Source: Saccharofermentans sp. (GTDB lineage: Bacteria > Bacillota > Clostridia > Saccharofermentanales > Saccharofermentanaceae). Taken from it: 64,000 nt of DNA. The position numbers and the translations under genes were made by a program. A model generated the notes under the pieces. It made no database searches. It was given only the letters and a program-made list of their open reading frames with translations, and was not told the origin of the DNA. The stretch spans positions 1 to 64,000 of the forward strand of contig JAIKYD010000003.1 of the NCBI GenBank assembly GCA_024683485.1, written 5' to 3'. Shown here one piece after another: positions 9,606 to 18,331 of this stretch. Position 1 is the stretch's first letter; every line of letters starts with the position of its first letter.

Positions 9606-10444
9606 CTCAAAAGCACCTCACACCATGCTCCCTCAACAGGCATTCCCGGAAGCTCGACAGCTCCCGCATCCGTAAGTCTCTTCCTGCTCTCGTAAACTTC
9701 ACCTTTTTGCGGAACCGGTGCCATAAAGCACTGGATGCCTTTGCCGGTCCATTCTTTTACAAGAGGCTCAAGAGCAACAGGGGCCGTTCCCGAGTGATTA
9801 CAGCAGATAAGGACTCTGTCAAACCCTTTCTCAGGAATGACAGGATCAGGCATTGCGGGAATAACAAGTATCTTTGGCAATCTTTCCTTCGAGAAAAAGT
9901 CCGAATGATCCTTTATCTCCAGCGAGCTGCAGTCACGGTATTCCGTGTAGATCCCGTTAATGTCCGGAGATACTATGTGACTTGCCCTGTAAAGCTTCGG
10001 TATCCTGTCAAAGTTTCTGAACGCAACACCGCTCTTACCCTTCTCGAGGCAATTAACAGCAAACAAAAGGTTGTATCCTGCCTCCTCCGGGTCAACATCA
10101 GGTGATCTTAACGAACCCGTTATTACAAAAGGGATTATAAGCGGTGATAACACCCTGTATGCGAGCTGTGCGAAAAAAGCACATGTATCAGTTCCGTGCG
10201 TAATAAGTATCCCGTCATATCTGGATCCGGATGCCTCATCAATGATCTGCTTCAGCGCCTTGCGGTAATCCTCAGCAGTAGCATTCTCCGAAGAATACCT
10301 GTCAAACTCCGGAAAGACATACTCATTCTCAGATGAGTATTCGAGCAAAAAATCCTGAACAAAAGAGGGGGCTCCAAGCTTGACCGTTCCGTCAGACAAG
10401 GACGATGAGATCGTTCCCCCGAGCATGGCTACTAATATCCGCAT
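9602..10444 (-). CDS. type I asparaginase-family protein
   Basis: MRILVAMLGGTISS, GILITHGTDTCAFFA, VITGSLRSPDVDPEEAGYNL. Confidence 0.85.
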   Translation of the reverse strand: MRILVAMLGGTISSSLSDGTVKLGAPSFVQDFLLEYSSENEYVFPEFDRYSSENATAEDYRKALKQIIDEASGSRYDGILITHGTDTCAFFAQLAYRVLSPLIIPFVITGSLRSPDVDPEEAGYNLLFAVNCLEKGKSGVAFRNFDRIPKLYRASHIVSPDINGIYTEYRDCSSLEIKDHSDFFSKERLPKILVIPAMPDPVIPEKGFDRVLICCNHSGTAPVALEPLVKEWTGKGIQCFMAPVPQKGEVYESRKRLTDAGAVELPGMPVEGAWCEVLLR

Positions 10445-10511
10445 ATCCCTTTCCTTCTAAAGCCCATTTAGAGTAAAATTACTCATAATATTATAATTCA
10501 CGAGGTTGCTT

Positions 10512-11273
10512 ATGAGAATAGCGAGCTGGAACGTAAACGGAATAAGGGCAGTTGCAAACAAGGGTTTCAGGGAAAGCCTCGGAAAGATCGATGCAGATAT
10601 AATAGGCATCCAGGAGATCAAGGCTCTTCCGGAACAGCTGGGTCCGGAGATAACAGATATTCCGGGATATAAAAGCTGGTTTTATTCCGCAGAGCGCAAG
10701 GGATATTCAGGCACCGCTCTGTATTCAAGGATCGAACCTGCCAATGTGGAATTTGGGTTTGGCGTTGATGAGTTCGACCATGAAGGCAGAGTCATAAAAG
10801 CGGATTTCGGGGACTTTGTCCTTTTCAACATATACTTCCCCAACGGTGGCCGTGGCGATGACTATGTCAAGTTCAAGCTAAGGTTCTACGACTGTTTCCT
10901 GGATCAGGTTGACAGCATCAAGGCATCCGGCAAAGAGGTCATCTGCTGCGGAGATGTCAACACCGCACATAAGGAGATCGACCTGTCCAACCCCAAGGCA
11001 AACTCCAAGATCTCAGGATTCCTTCCCGAGGAACGTGCATATATGGACAAGTTCATCGAGAGAGGCCTGACTGACACATTCAGAATGCTCCATCCCGATG
11101 ATAAGGAATGCTATACCTGGTGGTCATATAAGACCGCTGCAAGAGAGCGGAACGTCGGCTGGAGAATAGACTATTTCTTCACTACAGACGGTTTGAATTC
11201 ACGGGTAAAGGAATCAAATATGATGACTGACATCATGGGTTCGGATCACTGCCCCATTTATCTGGATATCTGA
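10512..11273 (+). CDS. xthA: exodeoxyribonuclease III
   Basis: MRIASWNVNGIRA, IIGIQEIKA, WRIDYFF, GSDHCPIYLDI; ATG at 10512 with GAGG upstream. Confidence 0.93.
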   Translation: MRIASWNVNGIRAVANKGFRESLGKIDADIIGIQEIKALPEQLGPEITDIPGYKSWFYSAERKGYSGTALYSRIEPANVEFGFGVDEFDHEGRVIKADFGDFVLFNIYFPNGGRGDDYVKFKLRFYDCFLDQVDSIKASGKEVICCGDVNTAHKEIDLSNPKANSKISGFLPEERAYMDKFIERGLTDTFRMLHPDDKECYTWWSYKTAARERNVGWRIDYFFTTDGLNSRVKESNMMTDIMGSDHCPIYLDI

Positions 11274-11280
11274 CAACTGA

Positions 11281-14200
11281 TCAGTCCTGCGAGTTGTTTT
11301 CGCGCTTGTCCATCGTATTCTCAGTCATAATACTGCCGTTGATGTCAAGCTTGGTCAGAGATCCGGTGACCTTGAAATCCATCTCTTCCACATATCGCGG
11401 AACATCGAGGTTGGTAAAGATACTGCCTTCCGTTTTGGAATTGGATATCCTGATCCTGACTTTCTTGTCCATACCCCTGTAGATGCCGGCCTGCTTGCCG
11501 CCAAGATCGACTCTTAACGATACATGATCGATGGTAATGTTCGTAGGTGCCGCGGTGCCGGAACCAAATGCCGTGATATCGTGTGCCTTGGAGGCCATAT
11601 TAATGGTGGCACTGTATATGCTTATCTGCAGTTTCTCACTGTGCTTTGAACCAACCATGATAATATCATTTCCGTTAAAATCCATCTTCATGGAAGAGTG
11701 TTCGATCATCATGTCACATCTTCCCATAAGAGAACCGATTCCGACTGCATTAAGCGCGACACTTGTCATCTCAAGATAACAGTTGCTTATTATCGGATCG
11801 ATATCGCCTGAGATGGATCCTATTCCGACAGAGGTCTGACCCATTAGGTTGATCTTGTACATTCCTCTTCTGACGGTCAGATGTCCGCCAAGACCGCTGC
11901 CGATCGCAACGCTCTTATTGGCATTTACAGATATCTCTATTCTTCCGTCCTGATCGAAAACAAGATCTCCGTGATATGAATCCATATCATTTCCGATACC
12001 GAATGTTTCAACTCCGGTAGTATTTATCGAGAGATTTCCGGTACCTTCAAATGTAAGCATTGCCTTGGGAGATACCTTTATTCCTCCGCCGCTCAAATAG
12101 TTATCACCGGTAAGGGAGAGAACGACTTCGCAGTCATCACCTATCGTAATCGCCGCATCATGCATCCTGCCCGTAAAAGCGCAGTTCTCGATAGCTATCT
12201 TTCCTTTATATCCGTTCTCGATCTCAATATTAATAGCAGCATCATCTCTGGGCACGCCCAGTATATGCAGATCCCTGTGGGTAACATGACCCGATGTAAC
12301 ATGGATAGTGTTATAGCCTTCTTTAACAAGAAGCGGTAAGGAGATCCTTGCTTCTCTTCCGGCAACATAATCCCTTCTCGTACGGTTCTTAGCCTTGCCA
12401 GAACTGTACTTGACGATCTCTTCTTTGACCGGGGAAGAGATTTCTTTAATGATATTCTCGGAAGGGCGGGCCGTGTAATAACCCTGGATAAGATCGACAC
12501 CGAGATTGATAACTGTCTCGATCTCCTCTGTTGTCTCTATTCCTTCGGCAAGCGCAAGGATATTGTTATCATGCGAGAATTCGATGATATCCTTTACAAA
12601 ATGCTGTTTCTGCGGTGAATCCTGGATATTGGCAAGAAGGGCCCTGTCGATCTTAACATAATTCGGCATATATCTGAGAAGATTGCTGACATTGGAATAA
12701 CCGGTTCCATAGTCATCTACCGCTGTCTCAAAGCCAAAACTCTGATACTCCTTCTTCATGTCAGCCAATTCCATGTCGTCCATCTCGGATTGCTCCGTAA
12801 ACTCAACAACAAGCCTGCCTGCCAGATCTTTTGACAACTCATGGATATTCTCCATATCCTCTTTCTTGAGGCGCTGGCCCGGAATCGAGTTAATGAATAT
12901 CTTGGCATCCGGATTAAACTTGTCAGCATGCGATTTGACATAACTAAGGACATTGTGGAAAGTCGCATATTCGATATCGTAAAGCCTGTCAAAGAAACCT
13001 GCATACTTGATAACGAGCAACGGCTGAACATAAGGAACCGTATCGGCTCTCATCAAAGCCTCGTACGCATATATCTCACCGGTACGGGCATCAACGATCG
13101 GCTGGAAGTGATAATTGATCCTGTTCTTATCGAGAATATCGTTAATGATCCTTGCTTCCTCGATCTGAGAGGCATCAAAGCCATCTGCATTCATCTTCTG
13201 GAGGTTTATCTTCTGCCCGTTCTTTCTGGACAGCGCAACACTTACGACACTCTCGTAATCAGCTCTGGTCCTGGGCATTCCTTCAGCAGTTCCATAATAA
13301 ACCTCAAGTTTTCTCCTGCCTTCCCCGAGTGATGAATTATAAGCATCTATTTTTTTATAGAGTTCCTTCACCCGGTCTTCCATGAGTAACAACGCGTCTT
13401 CCGTTTCCGGCATAACTTCAAGTGCAACCATTTCGCCATTACCCATGCAGTAAACACGGCCTTGCGGGAATACCTCCTCCAGGTAATTGCCCATGCTTAC
13501 GATCGCATCATCGCCGGCGGTTCTTCCGTTATCATTGTTGATCTTTGCAAGATTCTTTATATCGATCGCCAAAGCTCCGATCTTCTCGCCCTCTCTGAGC
13601 GGGTTCATGATGATGATGTCTTCAGTCTGTTTTAAGAAACCGTTATAGTTGTAAATACCGGTAAGCGGATCTCTTACAAGACTTGCCTCAAGTTTCTTAT
13701 TTATGGCAACAAGCTCATCATATCTCCTGAAGTTCTCAAGTCCTCGCATTATGCTGTGGAGCCAGAACCTGTAAGACCTCTTATATGACCTGGGTTCCGT
13801 AAAGGACAGGACAGCATAACCGAAAGTCGATTCCTCGAAATGCAGCGGTGTAAAGAAGAATGCCTCAGGCTTCATCCTGTCGCTTTCGAGTCTCGGAATG
13901 AGGACATCCCTGTCAAAATATACACCATCGCTGACACGGTCCAGACCCATTTCTTCCGGACGGCAGGCAATAACATGCATCATCTTTCTCGTGAAGAATT
14001 TGTCGGTACATGACAGACCTTCGGGCGAGAGCCTGGAGTCTTCTATAGCACCGGCCAGAGCTTTGGCTTTCTCCTGCCATTTGTCATTGAGACATATACT
14101 GAAACTCTCAAAATCACGGATCTGGAATATATATGAGAAAGTGGTCTTCATAAGACCGTCGAAATCATTCTGGATAACCAGATCCTCATCAAGATGGTTG

Positions 14201-15144
14201 AAAGACGAGAAAACGCTGTTATGCGAAGTATCTGTATCCCAAACCTTGCGGAGCTTGGTCTCATACTGGACTTTATCCTCGCTGCATCCGCAGGTCCTTC
14301 CATAGAAGAACTCCCCGTTATCCGTGAAAGGCTCTGTCTCACGCCCTTCCATATAATTGAACAGCTTGTCGGCAGTATAACTTCCCATGGATTTGGCCGG
14401 TAACTTCAGTGAAGTCACAGGCTTCGGGGAATATCTTCCCTCCTCGTTAGAGTCATAACCCACAACAGCAATATCTTCAGGGATCCTGATTCCGCCTGCC
14501 TCAAGAGCTTTTGCAAGTCCGATGGCCATACAGTCATTGGCGCATGCAATTGCCTGTGGAAGGTTTCCGCCTTTCTTTACAAGCCGGTCACCCAGACTCT
14601 CGCCACTTGTATACCAGAAGTCACCATAAAAAACTCTGTCCCTTCCAACCGTCAGACCGTGCTCGGTCATGGCATCCATAAAAGCCTGAAGCCTCTGCTT
14701 CGAATAATGATGCCAGGCCTTACCTGTGAGAAATGCGATATCAGTATATCCGTGATCTTCAATAAGATGGTTGATAAGGATCTTTATAGCTTCATAGTGG
14801 TTCGGGAAGACCGACGGGAAATATTTGCTTTCCTTGTCAATAAAGACAACTGGACATTTGCAGCGGTTATGGATTATCTCTTCCAGGCTGTCAGAAAGAC
14901 CGGGAGACTGGAGTGTATCCGCCATTACCGCGACGGCATCAAACTGCTCAAACGGAATAAGCGAGAATATCGAAGTCTCGCCTACTTCCCTTCCGAGATT
15001 ATTCTGATATTTGAGATAACTGCTGAACACAAGGACATCGCTGTTATTTTCAAAAGCCTTGCCGATAAAGCCCTCGATAAACTGAGCCTGATAATATTCA
15101 TCAGCCTGAGCTACAAGTAAAGCTATTCTTTTGCGTTCAGCCAT
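11281..15144 (-). CDS. LacI-type periplasmic-binding-like sensor - degenerate GGDEF - EAL - beta-helix-like C-terminal domain
   Basis: N-terminus RIALLVAQADEYYQAQFIEGF...VAVVGYDSNEEGRYSPKPVTSLKLP (Peripla_BP_3-like); GGDEF site reads GNGEM; EAL domain has YEALMRAD, EFTEQSE, AVDDYGTGYSN, LAEGIET, IQGYY; C-terminal ~330 aa is repetitive Gly/Ser/Asn/Ile beta-rich sequence. Confidence 0.82.
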   Translation of the reverse strand: MAERKRIALLVAQADEYYQAQFIEGFIGKAFENNSDVLVFSSYLKYQNNLGREVGETSIFSLIPFEQFDAVAVMADTLQSPGLSDSLEEIIHNRCKCPVVFIDKESKYFPSVFPNHYEAIKILINHLIEDHGYTDIAFLTGKAWHHYSKQRLQAFMDAMTEHGLTVGRDRVFYGDFWYTSGESLGDRLVKKGGNLPQAIACANDCMAIGLAKALEAGGIRIPEDIAVVGYDSNEEGRYSPKPVTSLKLPAKSMGSYTADKLFNYMEGRETEPFTDNGEFFYGRTCGCSEDKVQYETKLRKVWDTDTSHNSVFSSFNHLDEDLVIQNDFDGLMKTTFSYIFQIRDFESFSICLNDKWQEKAKALAGAIEDSRLSPEGLSCTDKFFTRKMMHVIACRPEEMGLDRVSDGVYFDRDVLIPRLESDRMKPEAFFFTPLHFEESTFGYAVLSFTEPRSYKRSYRFWLHSIMRGLENFRRYDELVAINKKLEASLVRDPLTGIYNYNGFLKQTEDIIIMNPLREGEKIGALAIDIKNLAKINNDNGRTAGDDAIVSMGNYLEEVFPQGRVYCMGNGEMVALEVMPETEDALLLMEDRVKELYKKIDAYNSSLGEGRRKLEVYYGTAEGMPRTRADYESVVSVALSRKNGQKINLQKMNADGFDASQIEEARIINDILDKNRINYHFQPIVDARTGEIYAYEALMRADTVPYVQPLLVIKYAGFFDRLYDIEYATFHNVLSYVKSHADKFNPDAKIFINSIPGQRLKKEDMENIHELSKDLAGRLVVEFTEQSEMDDMELADMKKEYQSFGFETAVDDYGTGYSNVSNLLRYMPNYVKIDRALLANIQDSPQKQHFVKDIIEFSHDNNILALAEGIETTEEIETVINLGVDLIQGYYTARPSENIIKEISSPVKEEIVKYSSGKAKNRTRRDYVAGREARISLPLLVKEGYNTIHVTSGHVTHRDLHILGVPRDDAAINIEIENGYKGKIAIENCAFTGRMHDAAITIGDDCEVVLSLTGDNYLSGGGIKVSPKAMLTFEGTGNLSINTTGVETFGIGNDMDSYHGDLVFDQDGRIEISVNANKSVAIGSGLGGHLTVRRGMYKINLMGQTSVGIGSISGDIDPIISNCYLEMTSVALNAVGIGSLMGRCDMMIEHSSMKMDFNGNDIIMVGSKHSEKLQISIYSATINMASKAHDITAFGSGTAAPTNITIDHVSLRVDLGGKQAGIYRGMDKKVRIRISNSKTEGSIFTNLDVPRYVEEMDFKVTGSLTKLDINGSIMTENTMDKRENNSQD

Positions 15145-15291
15145 GAACGACCCCTGCCTGCAAATCCGTATTTTTCAATTTATGATAGTCTAATTGGCAG
15201 AAATGCGAAAAGCAACAAAACCTCGATTTGTTCTCACATTACAGGTTGAAAGTTTACATTCTGTCAATAAACCTTGTGTTTTTCTGCCCCG

Positions 15292-16302
15292 TCAAGCCAG
15301 GACTCTGTCCACAGGAGCATATCCGGTAGTCTTTCTGAACTTGACATTGCTCTCAAAACTCTCCAGACAATCAGAAGGATCGATACGCTCAAAATTCAAT
15401 GTTGCAAGAGCATCCCTCTTGATCTTTACAGAGCATACCGTTACTTCCTCGTCATTGCCGGTGGCAGGATTAAGAACCTTGTCCACAGCATGGATAATGA
15501 CCTGCTGAACAGGAAGAAGCGCAAATGTGTCTCTTGCGACTCTCAGCATCGTGCTGGATACATAGTCCTGAACCAGCTCATAGTATGCTGATTTGCTGAA
15601 ATCCTTCATGACGATCTCGCCGCTTGCCTTCATATCCGGATACTGTGTCGGGATAATGCTGTCCGACTTGACCTGGAATTCGATCTCCATCATCTTCGGA
15701 TCATCAGTACCGACTTCAAAACCGCTGCCGTATTCAAGAAGATCATCAAAAGGTCCAACCTGCTCTATAACCCTGAAATATGCATCAATATCACCTGCCA
15801 GAACGCTCTGTGCGAAAGGCTGGAGTTCCTTTATCTGACCGGATACAGCGCCATTGGCTACTGCTTCCCAGTCAATGTATCCGTCAGACTGCTTATGTAT
15901 AGACTTGAGAGCCTCGATGCCTGCTGCAAATTCCTCAAGCTGCGCCTTGGACTGGGCAATGAGCTCCTCATTGACCTGTTTTGCTGCAGGAGCCGCTTTT
16001 GCCGCCTTCGCTGAAGAACCCTTGGAGGAAGCCTTTGTCTCAGAGGCCTTGCCGCTTCCCTTCTTGCCCTTGGATGCCGTCTCTTTATTTCCGGTCAGAC
16101 CGCCGACCAGATTCTTAACGTTATTAGTCTTTGTGTAATAAATGCCTGTTCCCGGAATGCCGACCGTGGTCCTTGCCTGGCCCTTAAGATTAACGGACTG
16201 TCTGAATCCGCTCTTGCCGAACGATACACTAGGTCCTGATTTGCTCAGATTAAGCTTCAAGCCCTTGCCCAAAGAGATGGATTTGCGGAAATTAAGTCCC
16301 AT
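15292..16302 (-). CDS. DUF4236-like N-terminal domain protein
   Basis: N-terminus MGLNFRKSISLGKGLKLNLSKSGPSVSFGKSG...TVGIPGTGIYYTKT resembles the DUF4236 pattern. Confidence 0.75.
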   Translation of the reverse strand: MGLNFRKSISLGKGLKLNLSKSGPSVSFGKSGFRQSVNLKGQARTTVGIPGTGIYYTKTNNVKNLVGGLTGNKETASKGKKGSGKASETKASSKGSSAKAAKAAPAAKQVNEELIAQSKAQLEEFAAGIEALKSIHKQSDGYIDWEAVANGAVSGQIKELQPFAQSVLAGDIDAYFRVIEQVGPFDDLLEYGSGFEVGTDDPKMMEIEFQVKSDSIIPTQYPDMKASGEIVMKDFSKSAYYELVQDYVSSTMLRVARDTFALLPVQQVIIHAVDKVLNPATGNDEEVTVCSVKIKRDALATLNFERIDPSDCLESFESNVKFRKTTGYAPVDRVLA

Positions 16303-16424
16303 ATGCAGTGCCTCCGATGATAAAATGTTAAAGCAATTTTACCACAATTAACAAGACTTTACTTTTATTAGAGATTTTCTATCTGAAACCCAACAAATTC
16401 TCTCATTTCAGATAGCCGGTGCAA

Positions 16425-16464
16425 TACAAAAAGAGCTGCCTCATTTAATCATGAGACAGCCCCT
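16425..16464 (-). terminator. Rho-independent terminator after sufB
   Basis: Minus strand GGGCTGTCTCATGATTAAATGAGGCAGCTCTTTTTGT: stem-loop followed by U-run. Confidence 0.75.
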
Positions 16465-16490
16465 CATTGAAACATCAAAATATCACGCGT

Positions 16491-17408
16491 TTATCTTAAG
16501 AAACCCTCAATGATCTTCTGCTCAGCTTCCTGTTCACTGAGGCCCAGAGTCATGAGCTTTGTTATCTGCTCACCTGCGATCTTGCCGATAGCTGCCTCGT
16601 GGATCAGTGATGCGTCAACACATGTAGCCTTAAGCTTAGGTGTTGCAACAATAACACCCTTGTCCATGATGATGGAGTCGCATTCGGCATGTCCATGACA
16701 CAAAGAATTACCTGCAATATCGATAACCACGTCCTGCTCGGATTCACCTTTCGCAACGCCTCTGCTTATGATATCGCATGAGGAATTCTCACCGTTAAGA
16801 GCAACCACTATCTCTGCTTTTGCCGTCTGGTCGAAGTTTGTAAGGATCTTGTCGTGCATAATGAGTGTCGCACCGGGACCAACATCTGCCTTTGTGATCC
16901 TGTATGTATCATTGATCCCTGCAATCTGCGAAGTGTCCATATCCATCGATGAACCTTCTTCGAGATAAACAACTGACGTGGGGTTCATAAATCTTTTGCC
17001 CGTACCGGTTCCCTCACCGTAGTGCTTCTCGACATATTTTACTTTTGAATTCTTGCCGATATGGAATGTATGGATTCCGTCGTGCTGGCTGTCATGACCA
17101 CCGCAGTTGCTGATGCCGCAACCTGCGATAATTGTTACATCGCAATCCTCACCGACAAAAAAGTCGTTATAAACGCACTCCTTGTGACCTGACATGCTGA
17201 TGATAACAGGAATGTGGCAGGACTCGTTCTTTGTACCGTCCTTGAAATATACATTGATGCCGTCACCTGATTCCCTTGATTCAATCTGGATATTGGCAGT
17301 GGAGTTCCTTGCTTCGCTCTTTCCGTTGCTCCTGATATTAAAGGCACCGACCGGAAGACTGTCGAGTTCAGCTACCTCTTTAAGCATTCTCTTCTCAAGA
17401 TCATCCAT
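16491..17408 (-). CDS. SufB/SufD-family Fe-S assembly scaffold (short form)
   Basis: SufBD-like: MSGHKECVYNDFFVGEDCDVTIIAGCGISNCG...HTFHIGKNSKVKYVEKHYGEG, VDASLIHEAAIGKIAGEQITKLMTLGLSEQEAEQKIIEGFLR; start MDDLEKRM at 17408. Confidence 0.9.
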   Translation of the reverse strand: MDDLEKRMLKEVAELDSLPVGAFNIRSNGKSEARNSTANIQIESRESGDGINVYFKDGTKNESCHIPVIISMSGHKECVYNDFFVGEDCDVTIIAGCGISNCGGHDSQHDGIHTFHIGKNSKVKYVEKHYGEGTGTGKRFMNPTSVVYLEEGSSMDMDTSQIAGINDTYRITKADVGPGATLIMHDKILTNFDQTAKAEIVVALNGENSSCDIISRGVAKGESEQDVVIDIAGNSLCHGHAECDSIIMDKGVIVATPKLKATCVDASLIHEAAIGKIAGEQITKLMTLGLSEQEAEQKIIEGFLR

Positions 17409-18129
17409 TGCAGACACCTTCTTTCTGCGAATATGCGCAGCCACAGCCGTAGCGTCCCATATTGAGCTCGCTCATTATCTTTGCTGACTCGTCGTACCTG
17501 TCAACCACACCGTCTTTGAGATAGATGATCTTGTCAGATATCTCAAGAATCCTCTCCTGATGGCTGATTATCATGATATTTCCGTTAGTAACCCTTCTCA
17601 GATTCTCAAAGACCCTGATCAGGCTCTGGAAACTCCAAAGGTCGATCCCGGCCTCCGGTTCATCGAAAAGACTGAGCTTGCCGCCCCTTGCAGCAGCCAT
17701 GGCAATCTCTATACGTTTCATCTCACCGCCCGAGAGTGTATCGTTGATCTCCCTGTTCAGGTAATCCTTGGCGCAAAGGCCTACTGCTGACAGATATTTG
17801 CAGTCTTTGGTAACGTCAACACCCTCGCCTGCCGCAATGCCCAGGAGGTCCTTTACCTTAAGGCCCTTGAATCTTACAGGCTGCTGGAAAGCGAAGCTTA
17901 TTCCCATATTCGCGCGCTCGTTGACCGGAAGGTCCGTAATGTCCTGTCCGTCAAAGATGATCCTGCCCGAAGTGGGAGTAATAATACCCATTATGATCTT
18001 CAGCAAAGTGGACTTACCGCTGCCGTTAGGGCCTGTTATCGCAACGAATTTGTCATCTATCTCGAGATTTATATCTTTAAGGATGTCCTTGTCATCGGCA
18101 TGAAAACTGATGTTCTGCAATTCAAGCAT
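17401..18129 (-). CDS. sufC: Fe-S cluster assembly ATPase SufC
   Basis: GPNGSGKSTLLKIIMG Walker A, LSGGEMKRIEIAMA signature, SLFDEPEAGIDLWS; adjacent SufB. Confidence 0.93.
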   Translation of the reverse strand: MLELQNISFHADDKDILKDINLEIDDKFVAITGPNGSGKSTLLKIIMGIITPTSGRIIFDGQDITDLPVNERANMGISFAFQQPVRFKGLKVKDLLGIAAGEGVDVTKDCKYLSAVGLCAKDYLNREINDTLSGGEMKRIEIAMAAARGGKLSLFDEPEAGIDLWSFQSLIRVFENLRRVTNGNIMIISHQERILEISDKIIYLKDGVVDRYDESAKIMSELNMGRYGCGCAYSQKEGVCNG

Positions 18130-18194
18130 ATGAACTTCCTCCTTTATTTTTTAGCCAACTTACTTTATATGGTTTGGAATCATTTATCAATAGT

Positions 18195-18218
18195 TATTTT
18201 CGACATATGTCGAAAATA
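18195..18218. promoter_or_regulatory. 24-bp perfect palindrome in sufC/glmS divergent region
   Basis: TATTTTCGACATATGTCGAAAATA, 12 of 12 bases self-complementary around the centre. Confidence 0.6.
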
Positions 18219-18331
18219 TTTTGTAAACATTCATCATACTTAATGGAAATGATTATCATACCCACAGAGTTTTTATACAGCAATTCTTATATATGTTAAA
18301 ATACCTCAATTAACGTAAGGAGAATCTTTAT

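Noticed and set aside
11281-15144. Annotation as a LacI-type transcription factor
   Set aside because: No N-terminal HTH; the ligand-binding-like domain begins at residue ~5 and leads into GGDEF/EAL.
18219-18331. Possible glmS ribozyme upstream of glmS
   Set aside because: The ~110 nt leader is AT-rich and lacks the conserved AGCGCCAGAACT-type core, so no ribozyme is called.
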